Assembly (NCBI RefSeq): GCF_003732665.1 | Contig: NZ_MOBP01000012.1 | Coordinates: 618,325-682,324 of the forward strand | DNA length: 64,000 nucleotides | Reading direction: 5' to 3' | DNA from: Pseudomonas frederiksbergensis | Lineage (GTDB): Bacteria > Pseudomonadota > Gammaproteobacteria > Pseudomonadales > Pseudomonadaceae | Shown: positions 17,746 through 27,125 of the stretch, piece by piece | Position numbering within the stretch: the first letter of the stretch is position 1 | Layout of the letters: each line of letters begins with the position of its first letter | Translations under genes and position numbers: made by a program | The notes under the pieces: model-generated | Databases searched by the model: none | What the model was told of the DNA's origin: nothing | The model's input: only the letters and a program-made list of their open reading frames with translations

Positions 17746-17990
17746 GCGCTTTAACTTGTACAGAACTGAACACGACCTATAAGTATTAGGCTCGCACTGA
17801 GTCGTATTAAGAAATTAAATAGTCAACTTCGCGCGCGCCCTCGAACTTCCTGTTTAGTTAACCCCCTCCCGCCATGGCCAACGAAACATTCCCTCGGTGA
17901 ACATCCAACCGAACTCCTCGCAAAAAGCCAGGGTCAACCTTCCAGGAGCGGCAACCGCCCTCGCCTTTTTTGCCTTGAGACCGGAGACCG
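17746..17990. other. Intergenic region upstream of the SDR gene
   Basis: GC is low near the VOC promoter and rises again after about 17830. I see no ORF, repeat or RNA gene; it should hold the SDR promoter, which I could not place. Confidence 0.5.
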
Positions 17991-18851
17991 ATGATGACTG
18001 ACTATCCAAAACCTCCCTTCGCCAAACAGCCGCAATCCGTACCCGGCTCGCAAAAGAAAATGGACCCGTATCCCGACTGCGGCGAGCAGAGTTACAAGGG
18101 TTCCGGTCGCCTGGATGGCAAAATCGCCCTGATTACCGGGGGTGACAGCGGCATCGGGCGCGCCGTGGCGATCGCCTTCGCCCGTGAGGGCGCCGACGTG
18201 GCCATCTCATACTTGAATGAACACGAAGACGCCGAGGAAACCGCCCGTTGGGTCGAACAGGCCGGGCGCCAATGCCTGCTGTTGCCGGGGGACCTGGCGC
18301 AAAAAGCCCAGTGCCAGGCCATCGTCAGCCAGACCGTCGAGCGTTTCAGTCGCATCGACGTGCTGGTCAACAACGCCGCGTTCCAGATGACCCACAAGGA
18401 TTTCGAAGAGATCCCCGACGAAGAATGGGTGATGACCTTCGACGTCAACATCACCGCGATTTTCCGAATCTGTCAGGCCGCGCTGAAACACATGAAGCCT
18501 GGCAGTTCGATCATCAACACCAGTTCGGTCAATTCCGACATGCCCAAGCCCACCCTGCTGCCCTACGCCACCACCAAAGGCGCGATTGCCAACTTCACCG
18601 GTGGCCTGGCGCAGATGCTCGGGCCGAAGAACATTCGGGTGAACAGCGTCGCTCCCGGGCCGATCTGGACGCCGCTGATCGTCTCGACCATGACCGACGA
18701 AGAGGTACAGAACTTCGGGGGCGAAACACCGCTCGGGCGTCCCGGCCAACCGGTGGAAGTCGCGCCGATCTATGTGTTGCTGGCCTCGGACGAAGCCAGT
18801 TACATCACCGGCCAGCGCTATGGGGTTACGGGCGGCAAGCCGATTCTTTAA
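17991..18851 (+). CDS. Short-chain dehydrogenase/reductase, general-stress (YghA/YhdF-like)
   Basis: A 286-residue SDR with an N-terminal extension (KQPQSVPGSQKKMDPYPDCG) typical of the stress-associated subgroup. TGGDSGIG (residues 49-56) binds NAD(P); S178/S179, Y192 and K196 (YATTK) are the catalytic residues; NNAA is present. Substrate unknown. Start ATG at 17991, or one codon later; CGGAGACCG lies just upstream. Confidence 0.92.
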   Translation: MMTDYPKPPFAKQPQSVPGSQKKMDPYPDCGEQSYKGSGRLDGKIALITGGDSGIGRAVAIAFAREGADVAISYLNEHEDAEETARWVEQAGRQCLLLPGDLAQKAQCQAIVSQTVERFSRIDVLVNNAAFQMTHKDFEEIPDEEWVMTFDVNITAIFRICQAALKHMKPGSSIINTSSVNSDMPKPTLLPYATTKGAIANFTGGLAQMLGPKNIRVNSVAPGPIWTPLIVSTMTDEEVQNFGGETPLGRPGQPVEVAPIYVLLASDEASYITGQRYGVTGGKPIL

Positions 18852-18925
18852 ATGGAACCTGGCGCCGATTCCAGAACCCAACACTTCATAGGCCTGCCCG
18901 TGCCCCCACCCAGCGAGTGTCCAGC

Positions 18926-20272
18926 ATGAGCTTTATTTTGTGGATGGCCGTGCTGGGCGCGGTGCTGCTGACACTGGCGCTGACTTCGTCGTTCCTGCGC
19001 TGGATGCCAGTCACCACCTCGGCGGTGTGTCTGGCGCTGGGGGTGGCCATCAGTCCGTCTGGCATGGGTTTGCTCAATCTGGACATCAAGGACGCGGCGA
19101 ACTGGATGGAGCACCTGACGGAAGTCGCGGTGCTCTTTTCTTTGTTCGTCTGCGGGCTGAAATTGCGCCTGCCGTTCAAGGATCGCAAGTGGCGCATCGC
19201 CTTCGGTTTGGCCGGGCCGGTGATGGTGCTGACCATCCTTGGCGTGTGCCTGTTGTTGCATTACGGCTTTGACCTGGCGTGGGGACCGTCGATGCTGATC
19301 GGCGCGATCCTGGCGCCGACCGACCCGGTATTGGCGTCGCTGGTGCAGGTCAACGACGCCAAGGATTACGATCCGGTGCGTTTCGGGCTGTCGGGTGAAG
19401 CCGGCCTCAATGATGGGGTGGCGTTTCCGTTTGTGATCCTTGGTTTGCTGTTTCTGCAACAGCCGGGCGATTCCAGCGCCTGGCTCAACGGCTGGGCGTT
19501 GAAAAGCCTGTTATGGGCGGTCCCCGCCGGTTTGCTCACGGGTTACTGGATGGGCCACGGCATCGGACGCGTGACCTTGTCGATGCGCATCCGCAATGCC
19601 GACAGCACCTTTTCCCCCAATGATTACCTGACGCTGGCGCTGATTGCCCTGGCCTATGTGGCGGCGGAATCGATCCACGGTTACGGTTTTCTCTCGGTGT
19701 TCGCTGCCGGCCTGGGTTTGCGTCAGGCTGAGGTCAAATCCACCGGCGACACCCAGACCCCGGCCGAGCACCTGGTGCAACCTTTGGTCAATCACCAGAA
19801 CGTCGAGCCCGAAGCAGCGGTGCATGGTGATGTGGAAAACCTCGAAGACACCCAGGTCGCGGCCGGCATCATGATGGGCGACATGCTGGCGTTCGGCAGC
19901 TTGGTGGAACGGGCCATGGAAGTGTTCCTGGTGACCTTGCTCGGCGTGGTGCTGGTGGCGCATTGGGACTGGCGGGCACTGGTGATGGCGTTGGTGCTGT
20001 TTTGCGTGATTCGCCCCTTGAGTGTGTGGCTGATCCCTTGGGGGCGCTTGCTCGATGGGCGGCAACGTTCCTTGATCGGCTGGTTCGGCATTCGCGGTAT
20101 CGGCAGTTTCTACTACCTGTTCTACGCCTTGAACCACGACCTCCCGCCCGCCGTGGCGACGCTGTGTACCGACCTGACCCTGTCGATGGTCGCCCTGAGC
20201 ATTCTGATCCATGGCATCAGCACCCAACCGATGCTGGCCCGATACGAACGGCTGAATAATCAAAAATCCTGA
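18926..20272 (+). CDS. Cation:proton antiporter (CPA family)
   Basis: The 448-residue membrane protein has about a dozen hydrophobic segments and the conserved core LIGAILAPTDPVLASLVQV and FGLSGEAGLNDGVAFPFV, where the aspartates carry ions in NhaP/CPA1-type exchangers. A cytoplasmic acidic loop (around residues 280-320: VNHQNVEPEAAVHGDVENLED) interrupts the membrane part. The open frame extends far upstream through the SDR gene in another frame, but ATG at 18926 begins the first membrane helix. Ion specificity (Na+, K+) is not evident. Confidence 0.88.
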   Translation: MSFILWMAVLGAVLLTLALTSSFLRWMPVTTSAVCLALGVAISPSGMGLLNLDIKDAANWMEHLTEVAVLFSLFVCGLKLRLPFKDRKWRIAFGLAGPVMVLTILGVCLLLHYGFDLAWGPSMLIGAILAPTDPVLASLVQVNDAKDYDPVRFGLSGEAGLNDGVAFPFVILGLLFLQQPGDSSAWLNGWALKSLLWAVPAGLLTGYWMGHGIGRVTLSMRIRNADSTFSPNDYLTLALIALAYVAAESIHGYGFLSVFAAGLGLRQAEVKSTGDTQTPAEHLVQPLVNHQNVEPEAAVHGDVENLEDTQVAAGIMMGDMLAFGSLVERAMEVFLVTLLGVVLVAHWDWRALVMALVLFCVIRPLSVWLIPWGRLLDGRQRSLIGWFGIRGIGSFYYLFYALNHDLPPAVATLCTDLTLSMVALSILIHGISTQPMLARYERLNNQKS

Positions 20273-20402
20273 TGACTTTTTACGATAGCCCCCTATGCAT
20301 CCATCCATTTTTGCGCCTGAAAAGAATGAAATTTCCAATCACGGCCAGCGGTCACACGATTATCCAGCCCTTGTGGCTACCCCTTTTTTCAAGGTGAACG
20401 CT

Positions 20403-20717
20403 ATGAAGTACTTCTCCGCCCCGTTAAACCCAGTAGACCCAGAGGCTCGCCGCAACTTCGCACTGGAATGCAATCGTCTGTTGTTCGAAGAAGCGCATCT
20501 GCTGAGCCGGGAGGCATTTGAACTGCTGGAAAAAGCCGAGCTGGATGCCGAGTTATTCACCCAATACCAGGCGTTGCGCCAAAAGGCTGATCTGAAGTTC
20601 CAGGAAGCGATTGATCATTTGCGGCTGATTGAAGAAGAGTTTCCGTCGGCGCAGACCCTGGCCGCGCTGCGTTCGAAAGCGGCGGGTGGCAGTTTCGATT
20701 CGCTCGATCTGCACTGA
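20403..20717 (+). CDS. Small helical hypothetical protein
   Basis: The 104-residue, charged, mostly alpha-helical protein (NFALECNRLLFEEAHLLSREAFELLEKAELD) has no recognised catalytic motif, signal peptide or membrane segment. AAGGTGAACGCT precedes the ATG at 20403. I do not recognise a function. It is followed by the hemerythrin gene in the same direction. Confidence 0.8.
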   Translation: MKYFSAPLNPVDPEARRNFALECNRLLFEEAHLLSREAFELLEKAELDAELFTQYQALRQKADLKFQEAIDHLRLIEEEFPSAQTLAALRSKAAGGSFDSLDLH

Positions 20718-20897
20718 GCGCCACCGTCAATTCATGCACCTTGCACGGCAAAAAAACCTGACAGCTCCTATAACCTGTTGTTTTTCATTTGTTTTATGCA
20801 TGGTCGAAATCAGGCACGGGAAATGCTCCAGCACTGTAGGCGACTGACGACACCCCGATCGTCTGCGCTGTCCCGTGACTTGAATAGAGGATCGACC

Positions 20898-21374
20898 ATG
20901 AACGCCATTGACCTGTTGAAAGCCGATCACGAACGCGTGAAAGGCATCCTGAGCCAGTTGAGCGAATCCACCGACCGCGCGATCAAGAAACGCGTGGAGT
21001 TGATCGGCAAACTGGAAATGGAGATCACCATCCACACGCGTCTGGAAGAGGAAGTGCTGTACCCGGCGTATAAAAAGGCCGGTGGCAAGGAGCAGGACGT
21101 CATGTATTACGAAGCCAAGGAAGAACACCGCACCGTGGATTCCCTGGTGCTGCCGGACCTTAAAGTCACCGACCCTTCCACCCCCGAATTCGCCGGCCGG
21201 GTGAAGGTGGTCAAGGAATTGCTGGAACACCACATCGAGGAAGAAGAAACCGAGATGTTCCCCCAGGCCAAAAAGCTGCTGGGCAAAACCACGCTTGATG
21301 AGCTGGGCCAGCAGATGGAAATGCTCAAGGTGCAATACAAGAAGGAAATGGCGGCGGCCAATCTGGCGGCTTGA
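20898..21374 (+). CDS. Hemerythrin-like (HHE) domain protein
   Basis: A 158-residue cytoplasmic four-helix protein with the metal-ligand pattern of HHE cation-binding domains: H11 (KADHERVKG), ITIHTRLEEEVLYP, KEEHRTVDSL and LEHHIEEEETEMFP. Such proteins bind a di-iron centre and are linked to oxygen, NO or oxidative-stress handling. ATG at 20898 follows GAGGATCGACC. Confidence 0.92.
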   Translation: MNAIDLLKADHERVKGILSQLSESTDRAIKKRVELIGKLEMEITIHTRLEEEVLYPAYKKAGGKEQDVMYYEAKEEHRTVDSLVLPDLKVTDPSTPEFAGRVKVVKELLEHHIEEEETEMFPQAKKLLGKTTLDELGQQMEMLKVQYKKEMAAANLAA

Positions 21375-21395
21375 TCGCAAGCGTGGCGAGAAACC

Positions 21396-21425
21396 TGTGG
21401 CGAGGAAGCTTGCTCCCTCGCCACA
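21396..21425. repeat. Short palindrome, GTGGCGAGGGAGC-type REP
   Basis: TGTGGCGAGGAAGCTTGCTC continues into CCTCGCCACA, a near-perfect 30-bp palindrome between convergent genes. It belongs to a different REP family from the GTGGGAGC type that dominates the window, and may also act as a terminator hairpin. Confidence 0.7.
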
Positions 21426-21437
21426 ACTGCCTTTCTC

Positions 21438-21974
21438 CTAAGCCCCAGGATTGGTGACCTGGATGTAAAACGCATAACTCCCCAACAACATCCAGAACGT
21501 CGCGAAAATCCATGGCGTGCGCACCGAAAACAGCAATGACTTGCGATAGCCCTTGTGGCTCGATTCTGTTTCGGCGAACAGCGGCGACTCGTCGTAAGCC
21601 AACCCCATCAACGGTTCGCTGCTCAGCAACTGGCTCTGTTTGAAGTGCCAGTGATCGATGATGTCGTAGGCAGCACGAATCCCCGGCCAGGCGTTCAATG
21701 AGCTGAGTACCCCCAGCAGCGCCAGGAACGGCGGCACCACCAGCGTAAACAGCTTGCCCCATTCCGGGTTGAGGTTGGCCATGCAGGACGCGAAGGCAAT
21801 CACCAGGAATGATTGCGCCGCCAGGTAGGCATCAGTGCGGTTGGCCAGGATGCTAGTTTCGTACTGGATTTCCCGGCGATAAAAATCCAGGCGTTCCTTG
21901 GGCGAACCGAACATCTTGGCGTTGTGTTCAGTCAGGGCTTCTTCAGCCGTGGGTTCGGTCAAAATTCTTGGCAC
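21438..21974 (-). CDS. Membrane protein of unknown function
   Basis: The 178-residue protein has a hydrophilic N-terminal third, two adjacent hydrophobic segments (about residues 51-90: AYLAAQSFLVIAFASCMANL, LVVPPFLALLGVLSSL) and one near the C terminus (TPWIFATFWMLLGSYAFYI). No known motif is recognised. The start is GTG at 21974 with GAGA nearby. It lies downstream of the histidine kinase on the same strand, 83 bp away, but co-transcription would run kinase first. Confidence 0.75.
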   Translation of the reverse strand: MPRILTEPTAEEALTEHNAKMFGSPKERLDFYRREIQYETSILANRTDAYLAAQSFLVIAFASCMANLNPEWGKLFTLVVPPFLALLGVLSSLNAWPGIRAAYDIIDHWHFKQSQLLSSEPLMGLAYDESPLFAETESSHKGYRKSLLFSVRTPWIFATFWMLLGSYAFYIQVTNPGA

Positions 21975-22056
21975 GACGTTCTCGCACAGAGTGGAAAACG
22001 TTTAGAAGAGCCATGAATGGGCAAAGTTCAGCTGGATCGGGCCAACTGAAGGCCCG

Positions 22057-23979
22057 TCATTTCATCGCCTGGGAAATGATTTCCACCAGATGCACTTGGG
22101 TAAAGGGTTTGGACAGGCGCGGCAGTTCGGTCACGAAGCCTTCCAGGCGTTCGGCGTAGCCGGTGGCTAGAATGATCGGAAGATCCGGCTTCAGGTTGCG
22201 GATCGCCTGCGCCAGTTGCGCGCCATTCATTTTCGGCATGGCCATGTCAGTGATCACCAGATCAATGGTTTGACCGCTGTCGAACGCTTCCAGTGCCTGG
22301 GCGCCGGAAGCGGCGCTGATCACCCGGTGGCCCAGGTCCTCAAGCAACAGGCTGGTACTGGTCAGCACCAGAGTGTCGTCATCCACCACCAGTACGGACA
22401 GGCCCGGGACCGGCGACATGGCCGGGACCTCGATCGTCGGTTTGGCGACCGAGCCTGGGGTCGCGACAGGCAGCCAGAGCTCGGCGATGGTGCCAACGCC
22501 CTTCTCGCTCTTGAGAATGAACCGTCCACCCAGTTGCGCGATAAAGCCGTGGACCATCGACAACCCCAGGCCAGTGCCCTTGCCGACGCCTTTGGTGGTG
22601 AAGAACGGATCGGTGGCCGACGCCAACGTCGTCAAGTCCATGCCCTCTCCCGTATCGGTGACCGACAGGCACACGTAGCGGCCCACGGGCAAGGATGACC
22701 GGGCCGGATCGATGACCACCTCGGTCCTGGCGCTGATGACCATTTTCCCGCCATGGGGCATGGCATCCCGGGCGTTGGTCGCCAGGTTCAGCACCGCCAG
22801 TTCGAGCTGGTTGACGTCAGCGATGGCGGGTTCCAGATCCGGGGCGAAGCGTGTCTCAAGGGCTACCGAAGGCCCCAGGGAACTGCGCAACAGTCCGGTG
22901 ATGCCTTGGATCAGCGCCGGTATCTCGACCGATTCGGTCTTGAGCTCCTGGCGCCGGGCGAAGGCCAGCATGCGCTGGGTCAGGGACACGCCGCGCAGGG
23001 CGCCCTGGGTGGCGTTGTCCAGCAAGCGAATGATCTTCGGCTCGTCCCCCACCCGTTTACGCACGATTTCCAGATTGCCGAGGATCACCGTCAACAGGTT
23101 GTTGAAGTCATGGGCGATGCCGCCGCTGAGTTGCCCGATGGCCTGCATTTTCTGCGCCTGGAACAACGCTTCGCGGGTTTGCTCAAGGGCATGCTGGGCC
23201 TGGGTTACTTCGGTGATGTCCCGAGTGATCTTGGCAAAGCCGAGCAGCGTCCCCGTTTCGCCCCAGATCGGGTCCACCACCACATGGGCGAAAAACTGCG
23301 TACCGTCCTTGCGCACGCGCCAGGCCTTGTTTTCGAATCGACCTTCACGCGTCGCCGTCTCCAGCGCCCGCTGCGGTTCGCCGGCTTCGCGGTCATCGGG
23401 GGTATAGAACATCGAAAAATGCTTGCCGATCACTTCTTCCGGGCGGTAGCCCTTGATGCGCTGGGCGCCAAGGTTCCAGTTGGTCAGGTGTCCGCTCGCA
23501 TCGAGCATGTAGATGGCGTAGTCGGTGACGCTCTGCACCAGCAGGCGAAACTGCTGCTCGCTTTGCTTGAGGGTTTCCTCGGCCATCTTGCGATCGGTGA
23601 GGTCGCGGGTGATCTTGGCGAAACCGAGCAACTTGCCTGAAGGGTCGATGATCGGGTCGATCACCACATGGGACCAGAAGTGCGTGCCGTCCTTGCGCAC
23701 CCGCCAGCCTTCACCTTCGAAGCGTCCTTCCGTTATCGCCGTGTCCAGGGCCCGCTGGGGCAGCCCGGCCAGACGATCCGGTTCGGTATAGAAACGCGAA
23801 AAATGCTCGCCGAGAATCTCCGCTTCCTCATAGCCCTTGAAGCGTTTGGCCCCGGCGTTCCAACTGGTGATGATGCCATCGGGGTCGATCATGTAGATCG
23901 CATAATCCACCACGGCATCGATCAACAGCCGGAATCGACTGTCCTCGATAGCACTGGTTTTTGTCCGATCACCACTCAT
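22057..23979 (-). CDS. Hybrid sensor histidine kinase (PAS-PAS-HisKA-HATPase-REC)
   Basis: The 640-residue soluble kinase has two tandem, clearly duplicated PAS domains (each ending in RVRKDGT-F and LLGFAKITRD). After these come a HisKA domain with the phospho-accepting histidine in GGIAHDFNNLLTVILGNLE, an ATPase domain (NLATNARDAMP, GKGTGLGLSMVHGF) and a C-terminal receiver with the aspartate in DLVITDMAMPKMNG. No membrane segment is present, so the signal is intracellular. ATG 23979 is preferred over the in-frame ATG at 24006. No partner output regulator is adjacent. Confidence 0.92.
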   Translation of the reverse strand: MSGDRTKTSAIEDSRFRLLIDAVVDYAIYMIDPDGIITSWNAGAKRFKGYEEAEILGEHFSRFYTEPDRLAGLPQRALDTAITEGRFEGEGWRVRKDGTHFWSHVVIDPIIDPSGKLLGFAKITRDLTDRKMAEETLKQSEQQFRLLVQSVTDYAIYMLDASGHLTNWNLGAQRIKGYRPEEVIGKHFSMFYTPDDREAGEPQRALETATREGRFENKAWRVRKDGTQFFAHVVVDPIWGETGTLLGFAKITRDITEVTQAQHALEQTREALFQAQKMQAIGQLSGGIAHDFNNLLTVILGNLEIVRKRVGDEPKIIRLLDNATQGALRGVSLTQRMLAFARRQELKTESVEIPALIQGITGLLRSSLGPSVALETRFAPDLEPAIADVNQLELAVLNLATNARDAMPHGGKMVISARTEVVIDPARSSLPVGRYVCLSVTDTGEGMDLTTLASATDPFFTTKGVGKGTGLGLSMVHGFIAQLGGRFILKSEKGVGTIAELWLPVATPGSVAKPTIEVPAMSPVPGLSVLVVDDDTLVLTSTSLLLEDLGHRVISAASGAQALEAFDSGQTIDLVITDMAMPKMNGAQLAQAIRNLKPDLPIILATGYAERLEGFVTELPRLSKPFTQVHLVEIISQAMK

Positions 23980-24133
23980 TGATCCATCCCGGCATTGTTG
24001 TTTCATGGAGTATGCGATAAACCGCGCGATTGGAAAGACAAATCCTGGGTTTGGAAGTTCTGGGTGGAGTGATGGTCACAGAGCTTCTATTCTCGACGCC
24101 AGCAGCCACCTCCGGCCAAGGAAAACGCCCTCG

Positions 24134-24907
24134 ATGATTCTGATTCTGTTGCCGACCCGCGATTACGACCCGACCGAAAGCAGCGTGCCTTGGCAGGCCA
24201 TGCGCCAGGCCGGGATCGAGGTGCGTTTCGCCACGCCCGAAGGGTTGCCTGCCTACGCCGACCCACGGCTGGTGGACAAGGGTTTTGGCCTGTTGAATCC
24301 GGTCCTGATGACACGTAAATCCGACCTTGCCCGCTACGCCCAAATGATCCAGGACGAAGCCTTCCTCCAGCCATTGGCCTACGCCGATGTCGACCCGGCG
24401 CAGTTTGCCGGATTGCTCATCCCCGGCGGTCACGCCAAGGGCATGCGCAGCTTGTTGGAGTCCGGCCAGGCCCGGCGCATTGCCCGGCACTTTTTCCAGA
24501 CCGACAAACCGGTGGCCGCCGTGTGCCACGGCGTGCTGTTGCTGGCCCGCACCCTGGCCCCGGCCACCGGGCGCCCGGTGATCGATGGGTACAAGGTCAC
24601 GGCGCTGGTGGCCAGCACCATGGAAATGCCGGCCTGGTTCCTCACGGGCCTGTGGCTGGGGCGTTATTACCGCACCTACCGGGACAGCGTCGAAGCCGAA
24701 GTGCGGGCGGCCCTTCGCAAACCGGCGGACTTCCAGCGCGGCCCATGGTTGTCCAAGCGCGATTCGGCGGACAAGCCAGAACGCGGCTTCGTGGTTCGCG
24801 ACCGTCAGTTGCTTACCGCTCGCTGGCCAGGGGACTGTCATCGCTTTGCCGCTGAATGGCTGCGCCTGCTGGGTGAACAGACCACCAGCGCGGCAGCAAC
24901 TGCCTGA
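24134..24907 (+). CDS. DJ-1/PfpI-superfamily (type 1 glutamine amidotransferase-like) protein
   Basis: A 257-residue protein with the nucleophile elbow AAVCHGVLLLA (C131-H132) and the LLIPGGHAKGMRSL loop of DJ-1/PfpI proteins. Members act as chaperone/glyoxalase or amidase-like enzymes; this one's role is unknown. ATG at 24134 follows AAGGAAAACGCC. The last 95 bp overlap the 3' end of the convergent helicase gene, and both C termini appear conserved, so neither end is an artefact. Confidence 0.85.
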   Translation: MILILLPTRDYDPTESSVPWQAMRQAGIEVRFATPEGLPAYADPRLVDKGFGLLNPVLMTRKSDLARYAQMIQDEAFLQPLAYADVDPAQFAGLLIPGGHAKGMRSLLESGQARRIARHFFQTDKPVAAVCHGVLLLARTLAPATGRPVIDGYKVTALVASTMEMPAWFLTGLWLGRYYRTYRDSVEAEVRAALRKPADFQRGPWLSKRDSADKPERGFVVRDRQLLTARWPGDCHRFAAEWLRLLGEQTTSAAATA

Positions 24908-27125
24908 CCTTGCTCTCACCAAAGCGGTCATCGATCAGCATCACCACGCCCTGGTCCTGCTGGGTGCGGATCACCCGCCCGGCGGCCTGCACCACTTTCT
25001 GCACGCCGGGGTACAGATAGGTGTAGTCGTAGCCGGCACCGAAAATCGCCGCCATGCGGTGTTTCATCTGCTCGTTGACCGGATTGAGTTGCGCCAGCCC
25101 CAACGTGGCAATGAAGGCGCCGATCAGCCGCGCACCCGGCAGGTCGATACCTTCGCCGAACGCGCCGCCCAATACCGCGAAGCCAACGCCCTGGCTGTGG
25201 GTGGTGAATTGGTCGAGGAAGTTCTGGCGCTGGCTCTCGGCCATGCCTCGGGATTGCGACCACAAGGTAATGTGCGGATGCCGCTCGGCCAGTAACTGCA
25301 CCACTTGCTGCAAATAATCGAAGCTGCTGAAAAACGCCAGGTAGTTGCCGGGGCGCTCGCTGAACTGCCGGGCAATCAGCTCGACGATCGGCCCCAGAGA
25401 TGCCTGACGGTGCACGAAACGGGTCGAAATCTGGCTGACGATACTGACGTGCAACTGCTCGGCATGAAACGGCGACTCGACGTCGATGCACACGGTATCC
25501 GGCGGCGTACCGAGCAGGTCGGCGTAGTAATGCCGGGGGCTCAGGGTCGCGGAAAACAGCACGGTGCTGCGCGCTGCGGTCAGGCGCGGGCGGATAAACC
25601 CGGCGGGCACCACGTTGCGCAGACACAGTTGCGACAGGTTGCGTTTGCGCTCCAGGTCGCGCTTGCTGATGTCGAACAGGAACTGCTCATCGAACAGCTC
25701 CGCCACCCGGCCGAACTGCAACATATCGAAGTAGAAATTCTGCAAGGCGCTGTCCAGGCCTTGGGGATGATCATTCAGGTAGTCGCCGATGCTCGCGCTG
25801 CACGAAGACAAGGCTTGCAGGAGTTTTTCCGGGGCCTTGTCATAGGCTTGATAGGGACTCAGTTGCAGGTCATGCAGGGCGTTCCACTCGCGGTTGACCC
25901 GTTGCAGGGATTTTTTCAGCGGCTCAGGCGCGGTTTTGCGCACGGTGTTGAGGGTCGCCTGATCGAGGCTGGCGCTGTACATCTGCCGACCGCGTTCCAC
26001 CAGGTTATGCGCCTCGTCCACCAGCACCGCGACCCGCCAGTTGTTGGCCTGGGCCAGACCGAACAGCAAGGCGCTGAAGTCGAAGTAATAGTTGTAGTCG
26101 GCGACCACCACGTCCGCCCAACGGGCCATTTCCTGGCTCAGGTAATACGGGCAAACGTCGTGTTGCAACGCCACGTCGCGCAAGGCGCTCTGGTTCAACA
26201 GGCTGACCCGGCTTGCAGCCTGGCGCGCAGCGGGCAAGCGATCGTAGAAGCCCTGGGCCAACGGGCAGGATTCGCCGTGGCAGGCTTTGTCCGGGTGTTC
26301 GCAGGCCTTGTCCCGGGCGATCATCTCCAGGATGCGCAGCGGCGGCGCGGTGGCGCTGTCGAGGATCACCTGCGCCGCGTCCAGTGCCAGTTTGCGCCCC
26401 GGGGTTTTCGCCGTGAGGAAGAACACCTTGTCCAGTTGCTGCGGCGCCAGGGCCTTGAGCATCGGGAACAGCGTGCCAACTGTCTTGCCGATCCCCGTGG
26501 GCGCTTGCGCCATCAGACAACGGCCAGTGCTGACGGCTTTGAACACCGACTCCGCCAGATGCCGTTGCCCTGGACGAAACCCGGCATGGGGAAACGTCAA
26601 GACTTGAGCCGCCTGGTTACGGGCCTCGCGATGAGCCATTTCCTGTTCGGCCCAGTGCAGGAATAACCGGCAATGGTGCTCAAAGAACCCCCGCAACTCA
26701 TCGGCGCTGAAACCCTCGACCAAGCAGGTTTCCTTTTCGCTGACGATATCGAAGTACACCAACGCCAGGTTGATCTGTTCCAGTTGCAGCTTCTGGCACA
26801 TCAGCCAGCCGTAGATCTTGGCCTGGGCCCAATGCAACTGGCGGTGGTTGGCCGGTTGTTTGCTCAGGTCGCCGCGATAGGTTTTGACTTCTTCCAGGCA
26901 GTTTTGCGCCGGGTCGTAGCCGTCCGCCCTGCCCTTTACCCTCAACGTTTGATACAGGCCTTCCAGCGCGACTTCGCTCTGGTACTTGTCATTGCGCCGT
27001 GAAGCCACGGTGCGATGGCCGACGATGCCCTCCAGCGCCGTTGGCGAGGGGGTGAAGCGCAGGTCGAGGTCGCCGACCTTGGCGGTGAACTCACACAACG
27101 CCCGCACCGCAATGCTGTAGCTCAA
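24813..27125 (-). CDS. XPD/DinG-type Fe-S DNA helicase with N-terminal PD-(D/E)xK nuclease-like region
   Basis: A 770-residue superfamily 2 helicase. The Walker A motif is GIGKT (about 211-215), the DEAH box is VLVDEAHN (369-372), and C274, C281, C286 and C324 fit the four-cysteine iron-sulfur cluster of XPD/DinG enzymes. The N terminus has GRADGYD (D68), EEVK (E79, K81) and HWAQAKIYGW, a RecB/Cas4-like nuclease signature. The frame is open to 27434, but TTG at 27125 overlaps the upstream nuclease stop as TTGA and has GGAG 8 bases in front; ATG at 27143 is an alternative. It probably unwinds and trims DNA together with the FAN1-type protein. Confidence 0.85.
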   Translation of the reverse strand: MSYSIAVRALCEFTAKVGDLDLRFTPSPTALEGIVGHRTVASRRNDKYQSEVALEGLYQTLRVKGRADGYDPAQNCLEEVKTYRGDLSKQPANHRQLHWAQAKIYGWLMCQKLQLEQINLALVYFDIVSEKETCLVEGFSADELRGFFEHHCRLFLHWAEQEMAHREARNQAAQVLTFPHAGFRPGQRHLAESVFKAVSTGRCLMAQAPTGIGKTVGTLFPMLKALAPQQLDKVFFLTAKTPGRKLALDAAQVILDSATAPPLRILEMIARDKACEHPDKACHGESCPLAQGFYDRLPAARQAASRVSLLNQSALRDVALQHDVCPYYLSQEMARWADVVVADYNYYFDFSALLFGLAQANNWRVAVLVDEAHNLVERGRQMYSASLDQATLNTVRKTAPEPLKKSLQRVNREWNALHDLQLSPYQAYDKAPEKLLQALSSCSASIGDYLNDHPQGLDSALQNFYFDMLQFGRVAELFDEQFLFDISKRDLERKRNLSQLCLRNVVPAGFIRPRLTAARSTVLFSATLSPRHYYADLLGTPPDTVCIDVESPFHAEQLHVSIVSQISTRFVHRQASLGPIVELIARQFSERPGNYLAFFSSFDYLQQVVQLLAERHPHITLWSQSRGMAESQRQNFLDQFTTHSQGVGFAVLGGAFGEGIDLPGARLIGAFIATLGLAQLNPVNEQMKHRMAAIFGAGYDYTYLYPGVQKVVQAAGRVIRTQQDQGVVMLIDDRFGESKVRQLLPRWWSVHPAGAAIQRQSDDSPLASER

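Noticed and set aside
17681..17773. Longer start for the VOC protein
   Set aside because: The added segment covers a sigma70-like promoter, and ATG 17680 has its own ribosome-binding site and starts the VOC domain.
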